A stretch of DNA of 64,000 bases from Filobasidium wieringae. Taxonomy: Eukaryota > Basidiomycota > Tremellomycetes > Filobasidiales > Filobasidiaceae. A program made the translations under genes and the position numbers. This document shows, piece by piece, positions 23,059 through 33,633 of this stretch. Within the stretch, counting starts at the first letter, position 1. Each line of letters opens with the position of its first letter. The stretch spans positions 1,853,774 to 1,917,773 of the forward strand of contig BCIV01000001.1 in NCBI GenBank assembly GCA_001600055.1, written 5' to 3'. The notes under the pieces were generated by a model, which had not been told where the DNA came from, did not search any database, and saw nothing but the letters and a program-made list of their open reading frames with translations.

Positions 23059-23901
23059 TAGCAGAAAGGAACACAAGACAGTCGAACGCTCGGGTTCGGC
23101 CGTTACGATCAATAGGGTTTCCTGTTGAGATATGCCTTACACCCCGAAGTCGCGCTGTTGCCAAGCCAATGGAGACCGAATCCACGTGTAATGGCGCGAC
23201 TGGTTTGTACCTCGGTCAAGGGGAGATGCCGTTGACTGATATTCCACTGCGTTTAGGACTGGTGCGACCCACTGGATAGAACGATAATCCATTGATGAAG
23301 GCTGCTGATACTGCGAGTGGCCTTACCAGCAGTTTCTTTTCGGGTTTAGCAACTGAGGGGTGGACGGATCGCGTAGAGCGAATTTGGCGGGCGATCGGGT
23401 CCTTGGCGTTTGAGTTTCTGATGCATGAGACGGTCCTTGCACACGCAGTCTTGATGAGGGAGGATTGAAGAGGGCCTTACGCCTGAACGAGTTAAACGAC
23501 ACGCCGTCATTCGCGATACCTGTCCTCAGCCTTGAAGAGTATATTACTGACGATCTTTCAAAATCGTGACTTTTGTCAATGGTTGTGCGGTAGATCCTCT
23601 CGCACGCGGTAGTGAGGTGGATATAAAGGCGTGAGGTCACACACCTGGACGTCCAACATGTCCGATAACAAGTAGCCACATGGGTATAACAGACTTGCAC
23701 ATCTGGGAGAACAGGCGGACCGATTGAGTATGCTCTTGCACCGAGGGCGGCATTGGCAACGACTTTCGGCAAACTTAAACCCGACCCCAGCAATCTTATT
23801 GTGTGTGCTTGTAGATTGGCCATATCACGAATGGCGTTATCGGTTGGTAATGGGCAAGCAGAGGTTCAAAAAGTCTTGCAGACCCATACTCGCAAAGCGC
23901 T

Positions 23902-24090
23902 GATAAAGAGCAGCTAGCCAAGAACAAGGTAGAGTTGGACGAACCGATTCCCCGGAGTTTCCGAGAAAGATGGCTCAGGCGTTTCGGGGATGAGGAGCTT
24001 CATAAGAACAAAATATCGGGCAAACAATCTGTGAATGGTCCGTCCGAGCTTTCCTCTACTCGCTATACGATTCTTGAACAGCACATGTAA
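23902..24090 (+). CDS. Possible 3' exon of an unrecognised small gene
   Basis: This open segment ends at the TAA at 24088-24090. It reads as charged, protein-like sequence (NKVELDEPIPRSFRERWL and RRFGDEELHKNK) with codon choice like neighbouring genes. No in-frame ATG precedes it, so earlier exons would have to lie between about 23650 and 23890. A plausible acceptor is the ag before ACCCATACTCGC at about 23880. The family is unknown and the gene may not be real. Confidence 0.25.
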   Translation, partial: DKEQLAKNKVELDEPIPRSFRERWLRRFGDEELHKNKISGKQSVNGPSELSSTRYTILEQHM

Positions 24091-24326
24091 CATTTACAGT
24101 GAGAGCCTATGACTTACTTTTGTGAGGCCCGCGCAAATCTCTTATCAGACATTATCAAACGGACCTGTCGATTTTCGAAGACAAGCGCTGCGAAACCGGC
24201 AAAAATCCACTTCATCCTGAGTTGAGATCTCTTTCATTCAATTTCATGATTAAAACAATGCATTCGTTTTTTCTTTTTCACTTGTATGGTTCATTCGACT
24301 CCGCTGAAGTGGATTACAGGACCAAT

Positions 24327-25508
24327 CTAGATGGTTCCGTCACCAGCTCCCTTGCCCTTCTTATCAGCCCTCTGATCCCTAGGCTGGATCTTTGCGATTC
24401 CTATAGACAAGCACACAAGCAATCGATCAGTACATCACCTTTTGTGCAAATGAACAACAGCCTATGCTCACCCTTAGCAGGGTTGTTCTCATGCGTGTCC
24501 AATCGCTGAGGAGTGTTAGGGTGGTTATCCGTAGGAGCCTTAGGTACCTTGTCCAGGTCCTTGTGTCCCTTGGGAAGAGGAGAACCGGAAACGGTTCCCC
24601 CAGAAAGAGGACCAGGTCCATCCGTGCTGGTCGGTTGACCGAGGGGCTCATCATCCTCTACCTCTACAAGATCATCTTCCCCGCCAGTTAGCGTTCAGGC
24701 GTTTGAGAAAAGTTTGAAGGCGGGGAAAACTGGCTCACCCTCTCCATAGATATCAGGATGTTTTCGGAAACAGTCCTGCATGGCCTTGAACTTTTCTACG
24801 CAGTCGAGACCTTTTGGTTCTTCCTCCGAGTGAACGAAACAAGAAAAGGCAGCCTTGAAGTCTTCCCCGCAAGGACCCTGGGCCATTCCTCCGAGGCACT
24901 GAGAGCCAGAGAGAGCGAGTAATCAGGAACAGGCCATCAGAGCCCATTTCGATGAACCAGACTCACTGGACAGTCCCAGTTGATCTCGCCAGTCTCCTCG
25001 TTATAAGCACTCTCTCCCTTGCTCTCGGCTTCCTCTGCCTTTTCCTTTACGAGTCCAGGAACAGCCTTGTCCTGCCTTCCATCTCCACGTCGGATGTTCT
25101 CGCCGTCAGCGGTGACTTTTGAAGTTCCAACGTGGTGAGAAGTAGAGGAGGTGGTGTTGTTATGAATAGGAGTCTCGGGGGTTCCACCATTCTCCTCGAA
25201 GGCGACTATAGATAGGTACGGTACGTCAGATCCAACTCGGTCCGAACGGCTATTCCGAAAACGCCTGAAAACTGACTCTTATGACGGTTGACCTTCAAAT
25301 CCTCGTTGTACTGCTTTACGCTGGGCTTGTAGTTTCCGGACCCAGTGGTATCGTTCCTGACCTCTCTGCTCAGGGTAGAGTAAGTGACAAATGCCAATCC
25401 AGTGGTCGCGGCAAGTGTACCGAGGTAGAGACTTCGGGGTGATCGAGCTGCAGGAGCTGCTCGGGTAGAGAGGGAACGGGCGAGGGGCTTGATTGATTGC
25501 TTGAACAT
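24327..25508 (-). CDS. MIA40: Mitochondrial intermembrane space import oxidoreductase MIA40
   Basis: The N-terminus is a mitochondrial presequence ([20 protein letters not shown]) followed by a membrane anchor ([18 protein letters not shown]). An acidic and polar linker follows. The catalytic domain holds the redox CPC in [18 protein letters not shown], then the twin CX9C helices: [18 protein letters not shown] and [19 protein letters not shown] disordered C-terminal tail continues over two more exons and ends in [12 protein letters not shown]40 oxidises cysteine-rich proteins on arrival in the intermembrane space. The membrane-anchored form is the usual fungal type. The final two exons were placed by phase and splice sites. 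Confidence 0.94.
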
Positions 25509-26613
25509 GTCTAATATAATTATGTGTGGTTGTGTATGTGGCTATGGGTGTGATTTAGGTGGTCGCTGTGGGAGAGGAAACATGAATCGACCAATGAATC
25601 ATGCTGCACCTTGCTCACGACTCTCGATGATTACTCGATCTTTCGATGAAAGCGCATCATCCATCCCGTTTTCAATAATACGTCATATGCGCTTCCATCA
25701 TCACGCATAATTGATAATTACACATCATCGACGATTATCTCTGGCTCCTTATCAAAGACGCGTAAACGAGCTCATACGGACGACGATTAACCTCTCCATT
25801 ACATTCCTGTATATCGGAACCACCCTCTTAGTCCAAGTGAAAGGTCAAGACAAGAGGAGGCTGATGTGAACCATAGGAATTTGTAATCGATCTTGACAAG
25901 GTCTTGAGAATTCCATAGCATTGTAGCAATCACTGGCAGGATGCTGCAAGAATCTGCAATGTCATGTCCAAACGCTCTCCAGGCAAACGGTGTCTTCGTC
26001 GATACCTTGCTTCCTTTAGAGCCTGACAATTCAAGGTTCGATAACACGGGAGTTTCATTTGCGTTCAACGACCTTACGAACGCGACCTTCCTATGCGGAC
26101 CCACTGATCGACCGGAATCCAACAACAAACCCCAACCCCATTCTAGCGTTGACCCAAACGACCCTAGCTCGAATCCAGGCCACGATCCATGCCATCCACG
26201 ATACTGATCGACACTCCCTAGCGCCTGTAACCCGGTCGTCCAGCCTAGCAAATTTACTCCGTGATCCAGTTCGAGATCTCCTGGAGGACCGGTGCTGATC
26301 GAGCCCTTTCGAACCGACCGGGGTGGAGGGTAATGATCGCACAAAGCGCAAGCAATGGGGTGCTGGAATATCGCCCGGAGGAGCGGTCGCCGCTCGTTCT
26401 CGCACGAGAGTGGTCTTCGGACGAGAGCGACGATTTGTCCCTTTGCTTTGGGACGATCGAAAAGCATCCGCGCTAAAGTCGAAAGACAGGTGTGGTGGTC
26501 CGCGGTGCGAGAGGTTTCGATGATGAGTAATATTGCTGAGCAATACAACAACCGGGACTTGGACTTGCGTCGCAACATATCCTCGACTTCTTAACACCAG
26601 AATTTACAGGTAG
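25509..26613. other. 1.1 kb region upstream of MIA40 and the first ABM gene
   Basis: The middle (25799-26600) is open in several frames on both strands. The longest is a minus-strand frame of 259 codons (25799-26578, true ATG). The plus strand has an 88-codon frame (25941-26207) with more gene-like codon choice (NGVFVDTLLPLEPDNSRF). No family is recognised, and at most one of these can be a gene. The rest is promoter for MIA40 and for the gene at 26614. Confidence 0.3.
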
Positions 26614-27121
26614 ATGTCTTCCGTGAATCTCTACACTACTCTGTTTCCTGCCAAACCTACCGAATCGACTCAAGCCAAATCATCCAAAATGACCAAGATC
26701 ATCGTCCACGCTTCCATCAACATCAAGCCGGAGTACACCTCCAAGGCCATAGACGGTTAGTCGTCCACCGCAAGCTCTTTTCCCTGTCCTCACCGATTCT
26801 GAGCCCATTCCGTACGGGAAATCCAGCCGTCAAGGAGATCCGGGATTTTGCCTTGTCTGACAAGGAACCTGGTACCCTTGTCTACCGTGTTTCCGTTGCC
26901 AATGATGATCCTAACAAGATCGAGGTCTTTGAGGAGGTCAGTCCGGGTAGTTCGAGTTGCCGAGTTCTCAGAGAGTTGATTCCTCTTTCGTACGACGGCA
27001 GTACAAAGACGCAGCCGCTTTCAAGGCTCATTTGGACGGAGAACCTTTCCAGAGGTTGTCTTCTCAGGGCAAAGATTGGTTCACCGGTCCCCCTAGTATC
27101 AGTCAATCTACCGAGATCTAG
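26614..27121 (+). CDS. Small ABM-fold (antibiotic biosynthesis monooxygenase-like) protein, copy 1
   Basis: Three exons, with introns at about 26756-26828 and 26938-27000. The ABM dimeric alpha-beta barrel core is MTKIIVHASINIKPEYTSKA, then AVKEIRDFALSDKEPGTLVY, then VANDDPNKIEVFEEY and FKAHLDGEPFQRL. This order (strand, helix, strand, EVFEEY, AFKAH) is the family signature. The first ATG adds about 25 residues (FPAKPTESTQAKSS). The internal Met just before TKIIVHAS is an alternative start. The role may be quinone or heme-like oxidation, or reactive small-molecule handling; no substrate can be assigned. A paralogue follows directly downstream on the same strand. Confidence 0.8.
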
Positions 27122-27519
27122 TCGATCTAGTTGTGAAGGATTCTGTTTGTATGACGTGGACCAAAAAACGCATAAATACTATTCATTATCGCCTTGGCAG
27201 CTGGTATCGATGTCTTGCGAGTTCAGGGGCTGATCGACCGGGGTTAGTCACGGCATGTTCGGAAGTATTATATGTCCGAGGAATCACGTAAGGCAATTTA
27301 TGCTACGATCTGAGGAGATATTGGGAGGGATCGTTCATTTCGACTGGAGCCCGGTTTGTCAGATGCGCAGGATTCTCAGCCACCAGAAACCTGGAGTCGC
27401 CGGGTACTTGACCTTTTGATATCATGAATGATCTTGTAACTCGCCTTCCATTTCATACCATACATACCAAACATATACACCACATCACACCACTACACCC
27501 CACTTCACTAAACGCACAA
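27122..27519. other. Spacer between the tandem ABM genes
   Basis: 398 bases without a gene. The C/A-rich end (27470-27519) looks like the 5' leader of the downstream copy. Confidence 0.4.
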
Positions 27520-28123
27520 ATGTCTTCTTACCTATACACGCCCTCTTCTTCCCCACCCGTGACCACTCCCCCAGACAACGAGAACAACAACCTTCACGAT
27601 CTCTCTCGCCGCAGTTCGGACGATAGCACTTTCGGTCCTTACATCCCAGCAACGAGCTATGACAAGAGGGACAAAGTCATCGTCGTCCATATCATCATGC
27701 AAATCAAGCCGGAATGGGTGGAAGATGTCAAGTTTAGTGAGTCGCCTGATGCCAACCCGAAAAATCAGGATTTGTTTATTGATTGCCTCTTCTTCTTTTC
27801 TTCTTCTTCTTCTTCTAGTGATCAAGAAGATCAAACGTTGGGCTCAAGCACACGAACCAGGTCTTCTAACATTCAGAGCTACGCTTTCGTACGTTCCCGA
27901 CCTATTCTTTTGTCCTGCCCTTCCTCCCCACTGACCTCTTTTCGCGTTTCTCAGTGTGGACAACCCAAACGAACTCCGTCTCTTCCAAGAGTACCGTAAT
28001 CTAGACGCATACAGGGTACACGAAAGCAACCCATACATGAGAGAGATGATGGAATGTCTAGGAAACTACCTGGAGGACGAGAGCGAGATGGAGTTTATCG
28101 AGGGGGAGGAGTTCGCGATCTAA
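27520..28123 (+). CDS. Small ABM-fold protein, copy 2, with N-terminal extension
   Basis: Three exons. An N-terminal Ser/Pro/Asn-rich extension of about 50 residues leads to KVIVVHIIMQIKPEWVEDVK. After an intron that ends in a TTC repeat (about 27787-27819), the sequence continues IKRWAQAHEPGLLTFRATL. The next exon gives VDNPNELRLFQEYRNLDAYR and a tail ending GEEFAI. It lines up segment by segment with the upstream copy: IKPEY/IKPEW, EPGTLVYR/EPGLLTFR, EVFEEY/RLFQEY. This indicates an old tandem duplication. The acidic tail and N-terminal extension are unique to this copy. Function is unknown, as for copy 1. Confidence 0.78.
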
Positions 28124-30260
28124 ACGACCCAATCGCGAGCACCAGGACGATTCAAATACTCTACTCTACTACAGGGAGTAGATACTTGGACGTCTTTCGG
28201 TAACATCAACAAATATCAATCACTCAAAGACCCGAAAGGGCGAACGACGAATACACCCGCCCGAAAGAACCTCATCACCTGGCTTCTTTTCACGACGAAA
28301 CCTCTCAACGACACCCTCATCTGAATAAGGAACATCCAGAATCAGAAGGTTCAAATCATACCATCTCTGAACCCAACAATCTCGCCTCTCTTTATCGATC
28401 GACGGCAACCTTCTCCTCTTGGCACCCACAATCTCACAACCTCTCGGATCCCTGCACACCCTCTCAATCTGGACCATCTTGTACAACCGACAAACGAGTA
28501 ACGACCCTTCCCTCATCCTCTCATCTCCCGCGTTCTTTTTTCGACAAAGAAGAAGCCGACAATCCGGACGAGCATTTCAACCTTTTCACGAACCACGATC
28601 AACGACAATTCCGGGATTTCTTTCTTCGTCTTCTTCATTCTTGGGAATGTATCTTCAATTGTTCTGGGTGTATAGTTTTAGTATATAGTTCATGTATCGG
28701 GCTTTAGTCAATAAAAGAAATGAATTCTTGTTGCGCTTGCACATACGCTGGTGGGCTGCATTCTTAGTGGTCGTGTTAGATTCAATAATGTCGACAATAT
28801 TCAGGCTTTGGAGCTGCTCCATGCTTACCCCGTCTTGTCGTTCATGTGAGGCAGCGAGTGTTTCAGTAACCTAAGAAGATACAATACTATGCAATCACTC
28901 TCCTCTGCTGATCTTGTGAAGAGGGTGAATCAGGTCTTAGACATATGCGTACTTATGGATGGCACAAGGATATTACATACCTTGGATTGATCTTGTTCCA
29001 CTATAAGATCTGCCGATGAACCTGTACAACGCACTCGAACTCCGCAGGATTCTCGATCACGCTTGCCCGCCTTTTTGACGCGGAAACACTCTACTGGTTT
29101 CATGCAGCTCAAGAAGCCGATCTTGACGCTAGCCCACTTCTCACTCGACCTTCCTTCCCTTCCTGTCAAGTGAGGATGCGTCATTCAGATTGGTTACATT
29201 TCGTAATCTGCGAGAAACACCGTAGCGGCGCCCGCAGCGACTGGTAACATCTGAGACTCATCAGCCCCCCCCCCCCGTTCGACGAATCTCCAAACCTCCA
29301 GCAAAAAAAAAGAAAACGAACACACCATAGATGTTGATGGGTCCCTCCCCCTCTGCTCTGACCCGCACCTTTCCATTCTCAGTAGCTCCAACAGTTTGTT
29401 CAGCAGCTTATTTGGCAACTTGTTTGATGGCTTGTCTGACAACCTTAAGCCTTGACCTTTGAGCCCTTTGACGTCTGTTATTGACTGCTCATAGGAATTC
29501 CTACAAATGATCTGACTTTGGAATCCAGATTTGGGGGAACAGGGCAAGGGTTCAAATCAAAGCAAGGCTAGAACGTCTGGAACAAAGGGTCGAAAGGAAG
29601 ACTGGAACAAAAGTGAGAAGACAACATTTCGGGCAGTCGATAAAGCGCAGAGGCCGTTCTGCCCAATCTTGTTACGGCTTGCGCCTCTACTACTGTCTCA
29701 AGCGCCGGATTGATCATAGCACAACTAGCCGTTTGAAGGGCTCTGATCATAGGGACAGAGTTCATATGGTCAGCTTGAGTGCACGAGAACGTGTTCAGCC
29801 GCTATGACGTTTGCTCTTCCTACTTGGCCAGACCGATTCGACCGACACAAGAGGACGAGACCTCTCGAGCCCGACTGTCCGAATAGTCATCATCGGTTCA
29901 GATGCTGCTTCACTTCCGAATCTTACTCCAGCGTTGCGAGATGCATTGCCTGATACGAGCAGCAGCTTTGCCACCGGAAGTAGGTGACGAATTGCTTCCG
30001 CGCAGGGAATCGGTGACCTGCGCAGGTCAGTTCGCCTATGATTTTGGACGTCGATCGTTCGAGTTGATAGATTCATCGTTCTGTACACCTCATAGCAACA
30101 CAGTCAGTCTCCCAGTCTCTTCAGGAGCCACCCCTTAGACCCTTTACAACCTCCTCGCCCAACAAAAGCTGGTGGAAAATGAGCTAATTTGATACCGGAA
30201 CGCCCAAATAATTGCGATCCCACCGAACCTCCAGATCAACTGAAGAAACGCTTCAACAAC
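28124..30260. other. 2.1 kb gap with open but unassigned frames
   Basis: A plus-strand frame without any ATG runs open for about 165 codons (28205-28707), and a minus-strand frame of 98 codons lies opposite (28220-28516). The sequence is C-rich and G-poor on the plus strand, which lowers stop frequency. 29266-29275 is a run of C. Around 29395-29445 imperfect 12-base repeats read on the minus strand as NKLPNKLLNKLL. No gene is supported. The end holds the promoter of the CRAL-TRIO gene. Confidence 0.3.
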
Positions 30261-32545
30261 ATGCCTGGCCTTGTGTCTCTCTCATCATTAGCTTCGTCCT
30301 CTACTACTCCCACCCTTCTCAAAACTCAGGCGACGATATGTTCCAAATCCAACACTACCTTCCAGACGCATCTGCCCGAATTGACTCGCTTGCAAGAGGA
30401 AGTCAAGCGGGCTGTACAGGTCAGACAACAGGAAGAAGACTGGGACGAAGTCACTCGAAACGCTGTTAGCGCTTGGACCGAAGATATTGAATCGATATGG
30501 AGGTCCTACAGGGTGAGCCTCGAGCTTCAGCAATGACTTGCGTCCCTTTCTAAATCTCGGACGTTATATAGAAAATGTTTTATGACGCCGAGAAAGCTCT
30601 TCCGCTCATCCTTGACTCGCTCAAGACGATTCTTGATCAAGATCTACTCAATCTAGCCATCCCTTCTCAGACGTATCCTCCGCCAGCATCTTCCCCTCCA
30701 CTTCTAACGGTCCTCCCACCCTCTACGTATACCGACCCAACAGGCAGACCCATAGCTGTTCTGAGCTTGCGAAGTCTTCGTAAGGAACCTTCAAAGGAGG
30801 GAAAAGAGAAGATCAAGTTATGGGCATGGTGGTGTGCCGAAATCGTTCGGCGATGCTTGAGAGAAGTGGACTTGGAACGACAGGGAGACGAGGACGGGGA
30901 GCAGAGGAGGGGAACGGGGTGTGTTATGATTGTGGATTTCAAGAGTGCTGGGTTCAAGAACATTGTAAGTCTTAACGCTACGCCCTAAATTGCGAAACGA
31001 TCCACTCACTCGTCTCTTCTCCTGAATTAGGACCTGGATCTTGTGCCCCACCTTCTATCCATTTTGCAAACCACCTACCCCGGTCTTTTCTCTACAATTT
31101 ATATCATCAACCAATCCTGGACCCATGCATCTCTTTGGCAACTAGTCAAACGGCTCGTACCCAAGACCGCTCTAGATCGTGTCCGGTTCCTAGAAAAGGG
31201 GGAGATCGAACAAGTCCTCGATCTGAAGATGATCCCGCAATCGCTCGGAGGGAAAGCCGATTGGGACCTAGTTCAGAACGGTCATTGGGCCATGGACGCT
31301 TACTCTTACCAGGATTGGAACGTTTATTCGAGCAAAACGAGCGAGACGGGAACAAAGCAGGAAAACGATGATGATGACGAAGGGGATTTTCGGATGCGGA
31401 GTAGGTCGAATGTGATGGTCGATGTCGTGGCGCCTACTCCGGTAATACAATCAAGCGAGGATGAAGATGACGAAGATGACGATGATGGAATGAGTGATAG
31501 TGATGAGGACGAAAAGACGAATCGGTTAAAGGGATTTGAACTTTACTTGTCCCCCTCCCGAGTTAGGGGGACTTCCTTCGACTCGAGCTTCAGCTCGATT
31601 TCAGGTGGACCAGGCCCAATAAACCCTTCACTTGGGTCTATATCTGAGAGAGGAAGAGGAAGCGGGTCAATGGAGAGACATCGAGGGAGACTATCCTTCG
31701 ATCTGGTAAGCGAGAGGTCGTACTCAGCTTCGCTTCAGGAACACCATTCTAGACGACTAAGCGAATCGAGGATCGCTGTAGAAAAGGTCAGAGCGAGGGA
31801 GATGATCTTGAGGGAGATAGCTAGAGGAGGTGAAAGTGGGATGCTGGATGGCGTAGTCACATCCGGGAAGAAATTTACGATTGGGCCTGGACCCAAGGTC
31901 AAGCAGGAGACAAAACCTGTAGAACCTGAGAAGAAGACTGGACTGCCTATTTCCGCTTATGATCGGATGAGGAATCCTATGTTCGGATACCCTGCCGTGT
32001 CCGTCACCGGATCTTTACAGGAGCACCAGCCCGCTGCGGTCAACAACCAGAATAACAACCAGAATAAGGCTCAGCAAGGTATCGTGTACCTGTCGACAGA
32101 TCACAACACAGTCATACCCATGCATGGGCGACGTCGCAAACGGGACTTGGTCAAGACTCTATGTCTTCTGGGGATCCTCCGCGTCGTGGGCATACGAAAT
32201 TGGCTCGTTTCTCTCGCAAGCGAGATCGGCAGACTTTTTTGGGGACTATTATTCTTGAGGCGTTGGTTCAGCAGCATGAGAATGGATGACCGTGCAGATC
32301 GAGGCCGATCTGGCATATATGCAAGAGGAAGACGGGACGTACCGTTGACTCCTAATTCCGGTCTGACGCAGGAGTTTAACTTGGGACCGAATGAAACGGT
32401 ACGGCGAGGCAGCTCGTTGATCTCGAAGGACGATTGGATATGGCTGTTCATGTCCCTGATGGTGGTCAGGGATGGTTGGGCTAGGGCATTCCTAAACCTT
32501 TGGGAAACGTCAAGGAAGGGCGTTAAATTTGTTATAGGCAGGTAA
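30261..32545 (+). CDS. CRAL-TRIO (Sec14-like) lipid-binding protein with large disordered C-terminus
   Basis: Three exons. The N-terminal helical region (EEVKRAVQVRQQEEDWDEVT) precedes the CRAL-TRIO fold: RPIAVLSLRSLRKEPSKEGK, then GTGCVMIVDFKSAGFKNIDL, VPHLLSILQTTYPGLFSTIY and IINQSWTHASLWQLVKRLVP. FLEKGEIEQVL ends the domain. The IVDFKSAGFKN / YPGLFSTIYIIN pattern is the family core. A long acidic and Ser-rich tail carries no known domain. Near the end are two hydrophobic stretches (LCLLGILRVVGIRNWLVSLA and WIWLFMSLMVVRD), possibly membrane-associated. Likely role: phosphoinositide or lipid exchange between membranes. Start is the ATG at 30261; a longer open frame upstream has no ATG. Confidence 0.8.
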
Positions 32546-32654
32546 TGGCACAGAGCGAACCAGCATTGAATCGTATCATTCGGAAAGTATCATTGTATAT
32601 TACACGGCAATACTGTTTGTACAACCCATCACGTGGAGATCGCTTGGCCATTAA

Positions 32655-33414
32655 TTATATCTTCAAGTTCTCCGCTCCTTCTCGGATCTCCTCTGCCGTC
32701 GTCTCGCTTTTAACGTTGATTGTAGCCTGCATATCGGTAGGCTCGACTGTCTCGCCGTCGACTTCCTCCTCCTTGACCTCATCTACAGCCGCCTTGGATT
32801 TTGAGTCAGTGGACTTTTCAGGTTCTACATCCTCTCCCGTCAGTTTGCCCAGGTATCCTTCAATCCAACCGGAGACCTCCTCCCGACCTTCTCCTGCCCA
32901 CATAGATTCGTCGAATGCATCACGTCCAGCAGCATTCTTTTGCTGATGCCCGCAAAAGAGAATTTAGATCTTGCACTGTTCACGGGCATGCTTATTCACT
33001 GACCTCCAACATTGGCAGACCACCCCCTTTCTCCTCAGGCAGCTCTGACAAAAGCTTGGTGCAGTTGACATGATTGTTCAAGATGGCCCAGTGAAGAGGT
33101 GGAGATTTCGAGTCGTTGAGAGCTTGAAGCTCAGAAGATGGGAGAAAGGGCAGGATAAATTCGAGGATGTCTAGGTGCGGCAACTTCAGTACTGGTTTCC
33201 AGCGAGTATGCATCCCCACGGTCAGCTTACCGGCATGGCCATTACCGCAGCACATGTGTACTACATTGTTTCCTCGATCATCCCGAGCAGTCTTTAACGG
33301 TTCTGGTCCGAAGCGTTTGACAAACTCCTGAACATCCTCGAGGTCGCCATATCGACAGGCTAACAGCAGATCCTCAATATCCTCAACCTCTGGTTGGTTC
33401 ATAGTAGTAGACAT
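32655..33414 (-). CDS. YAR1: Ankyrin-repeat protein YAR1, Rps3 chaperone
   Basis: Three exons on the minus strand. The N-terminus EDIEDLLLACRYGDLEDVQE begins the first ankyrin repeat. It is followed by RDDRGNNVVHMCCGNGHA, then after an intron DILEFILPFLPSSELQALND and SPPLHWAILNNHVNCTKLL. The C-terminal part is acidic with ESMWAGEGREEVSGWIEGYL. Four repeats in a short protein with an acidic tail match YAR1, which escorts ribosomal protein Rps3 to the nucleus. The tail is rich in Glu and Val. The 3' end is 109 bases from the convergent CRAL-TRIO gene. Confidence 0.85.
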
Positions 33415-33633
33415 GGTATGATACGGCTAGATCGGACCAGTGGGGATCTGTTTGGCGTCACCTTTAATCCTGCAAACAATTCTTGGACCGTCCGCCTCAA
33501 AATCAGAACTTTATAATCTTACGTAATCCAATTTTCGGTGAAATCTCGTTTCAAAAGGTGATTTCATGAATTGCATTTGCCATATTACAACAAAGGTATA
33601 CTCGTTAGTTTCGTTATATGGTGGGGCGGCCTA

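Larger units (their letters stand above)
22813..24326. other. 1.5 kb region between the siderophore transporter and MIA40, unresolved frames
   Basis: The left part is the transporter promoter. A minus-strand frame at 23323-23823 (166 codons, ATG at 23823) has a regular-looking start (MANLQAHTIRLLGSGLSLPK) but then turns into unlikely sequence; an intron from about 23700 is possible. On the plus strand, a codon-like segment ends at 24090 and has its own entry. I recognise neither. Confidence 0.3.

Noticed and set aside
29195..29547. Minus-strand 117-codon frame with NKL repeats as a gene
   Set aside because: No splice context or recognisable domain; the repeats are short imperfect 12-mers and the frame crosses poly-C and poly-A runs.
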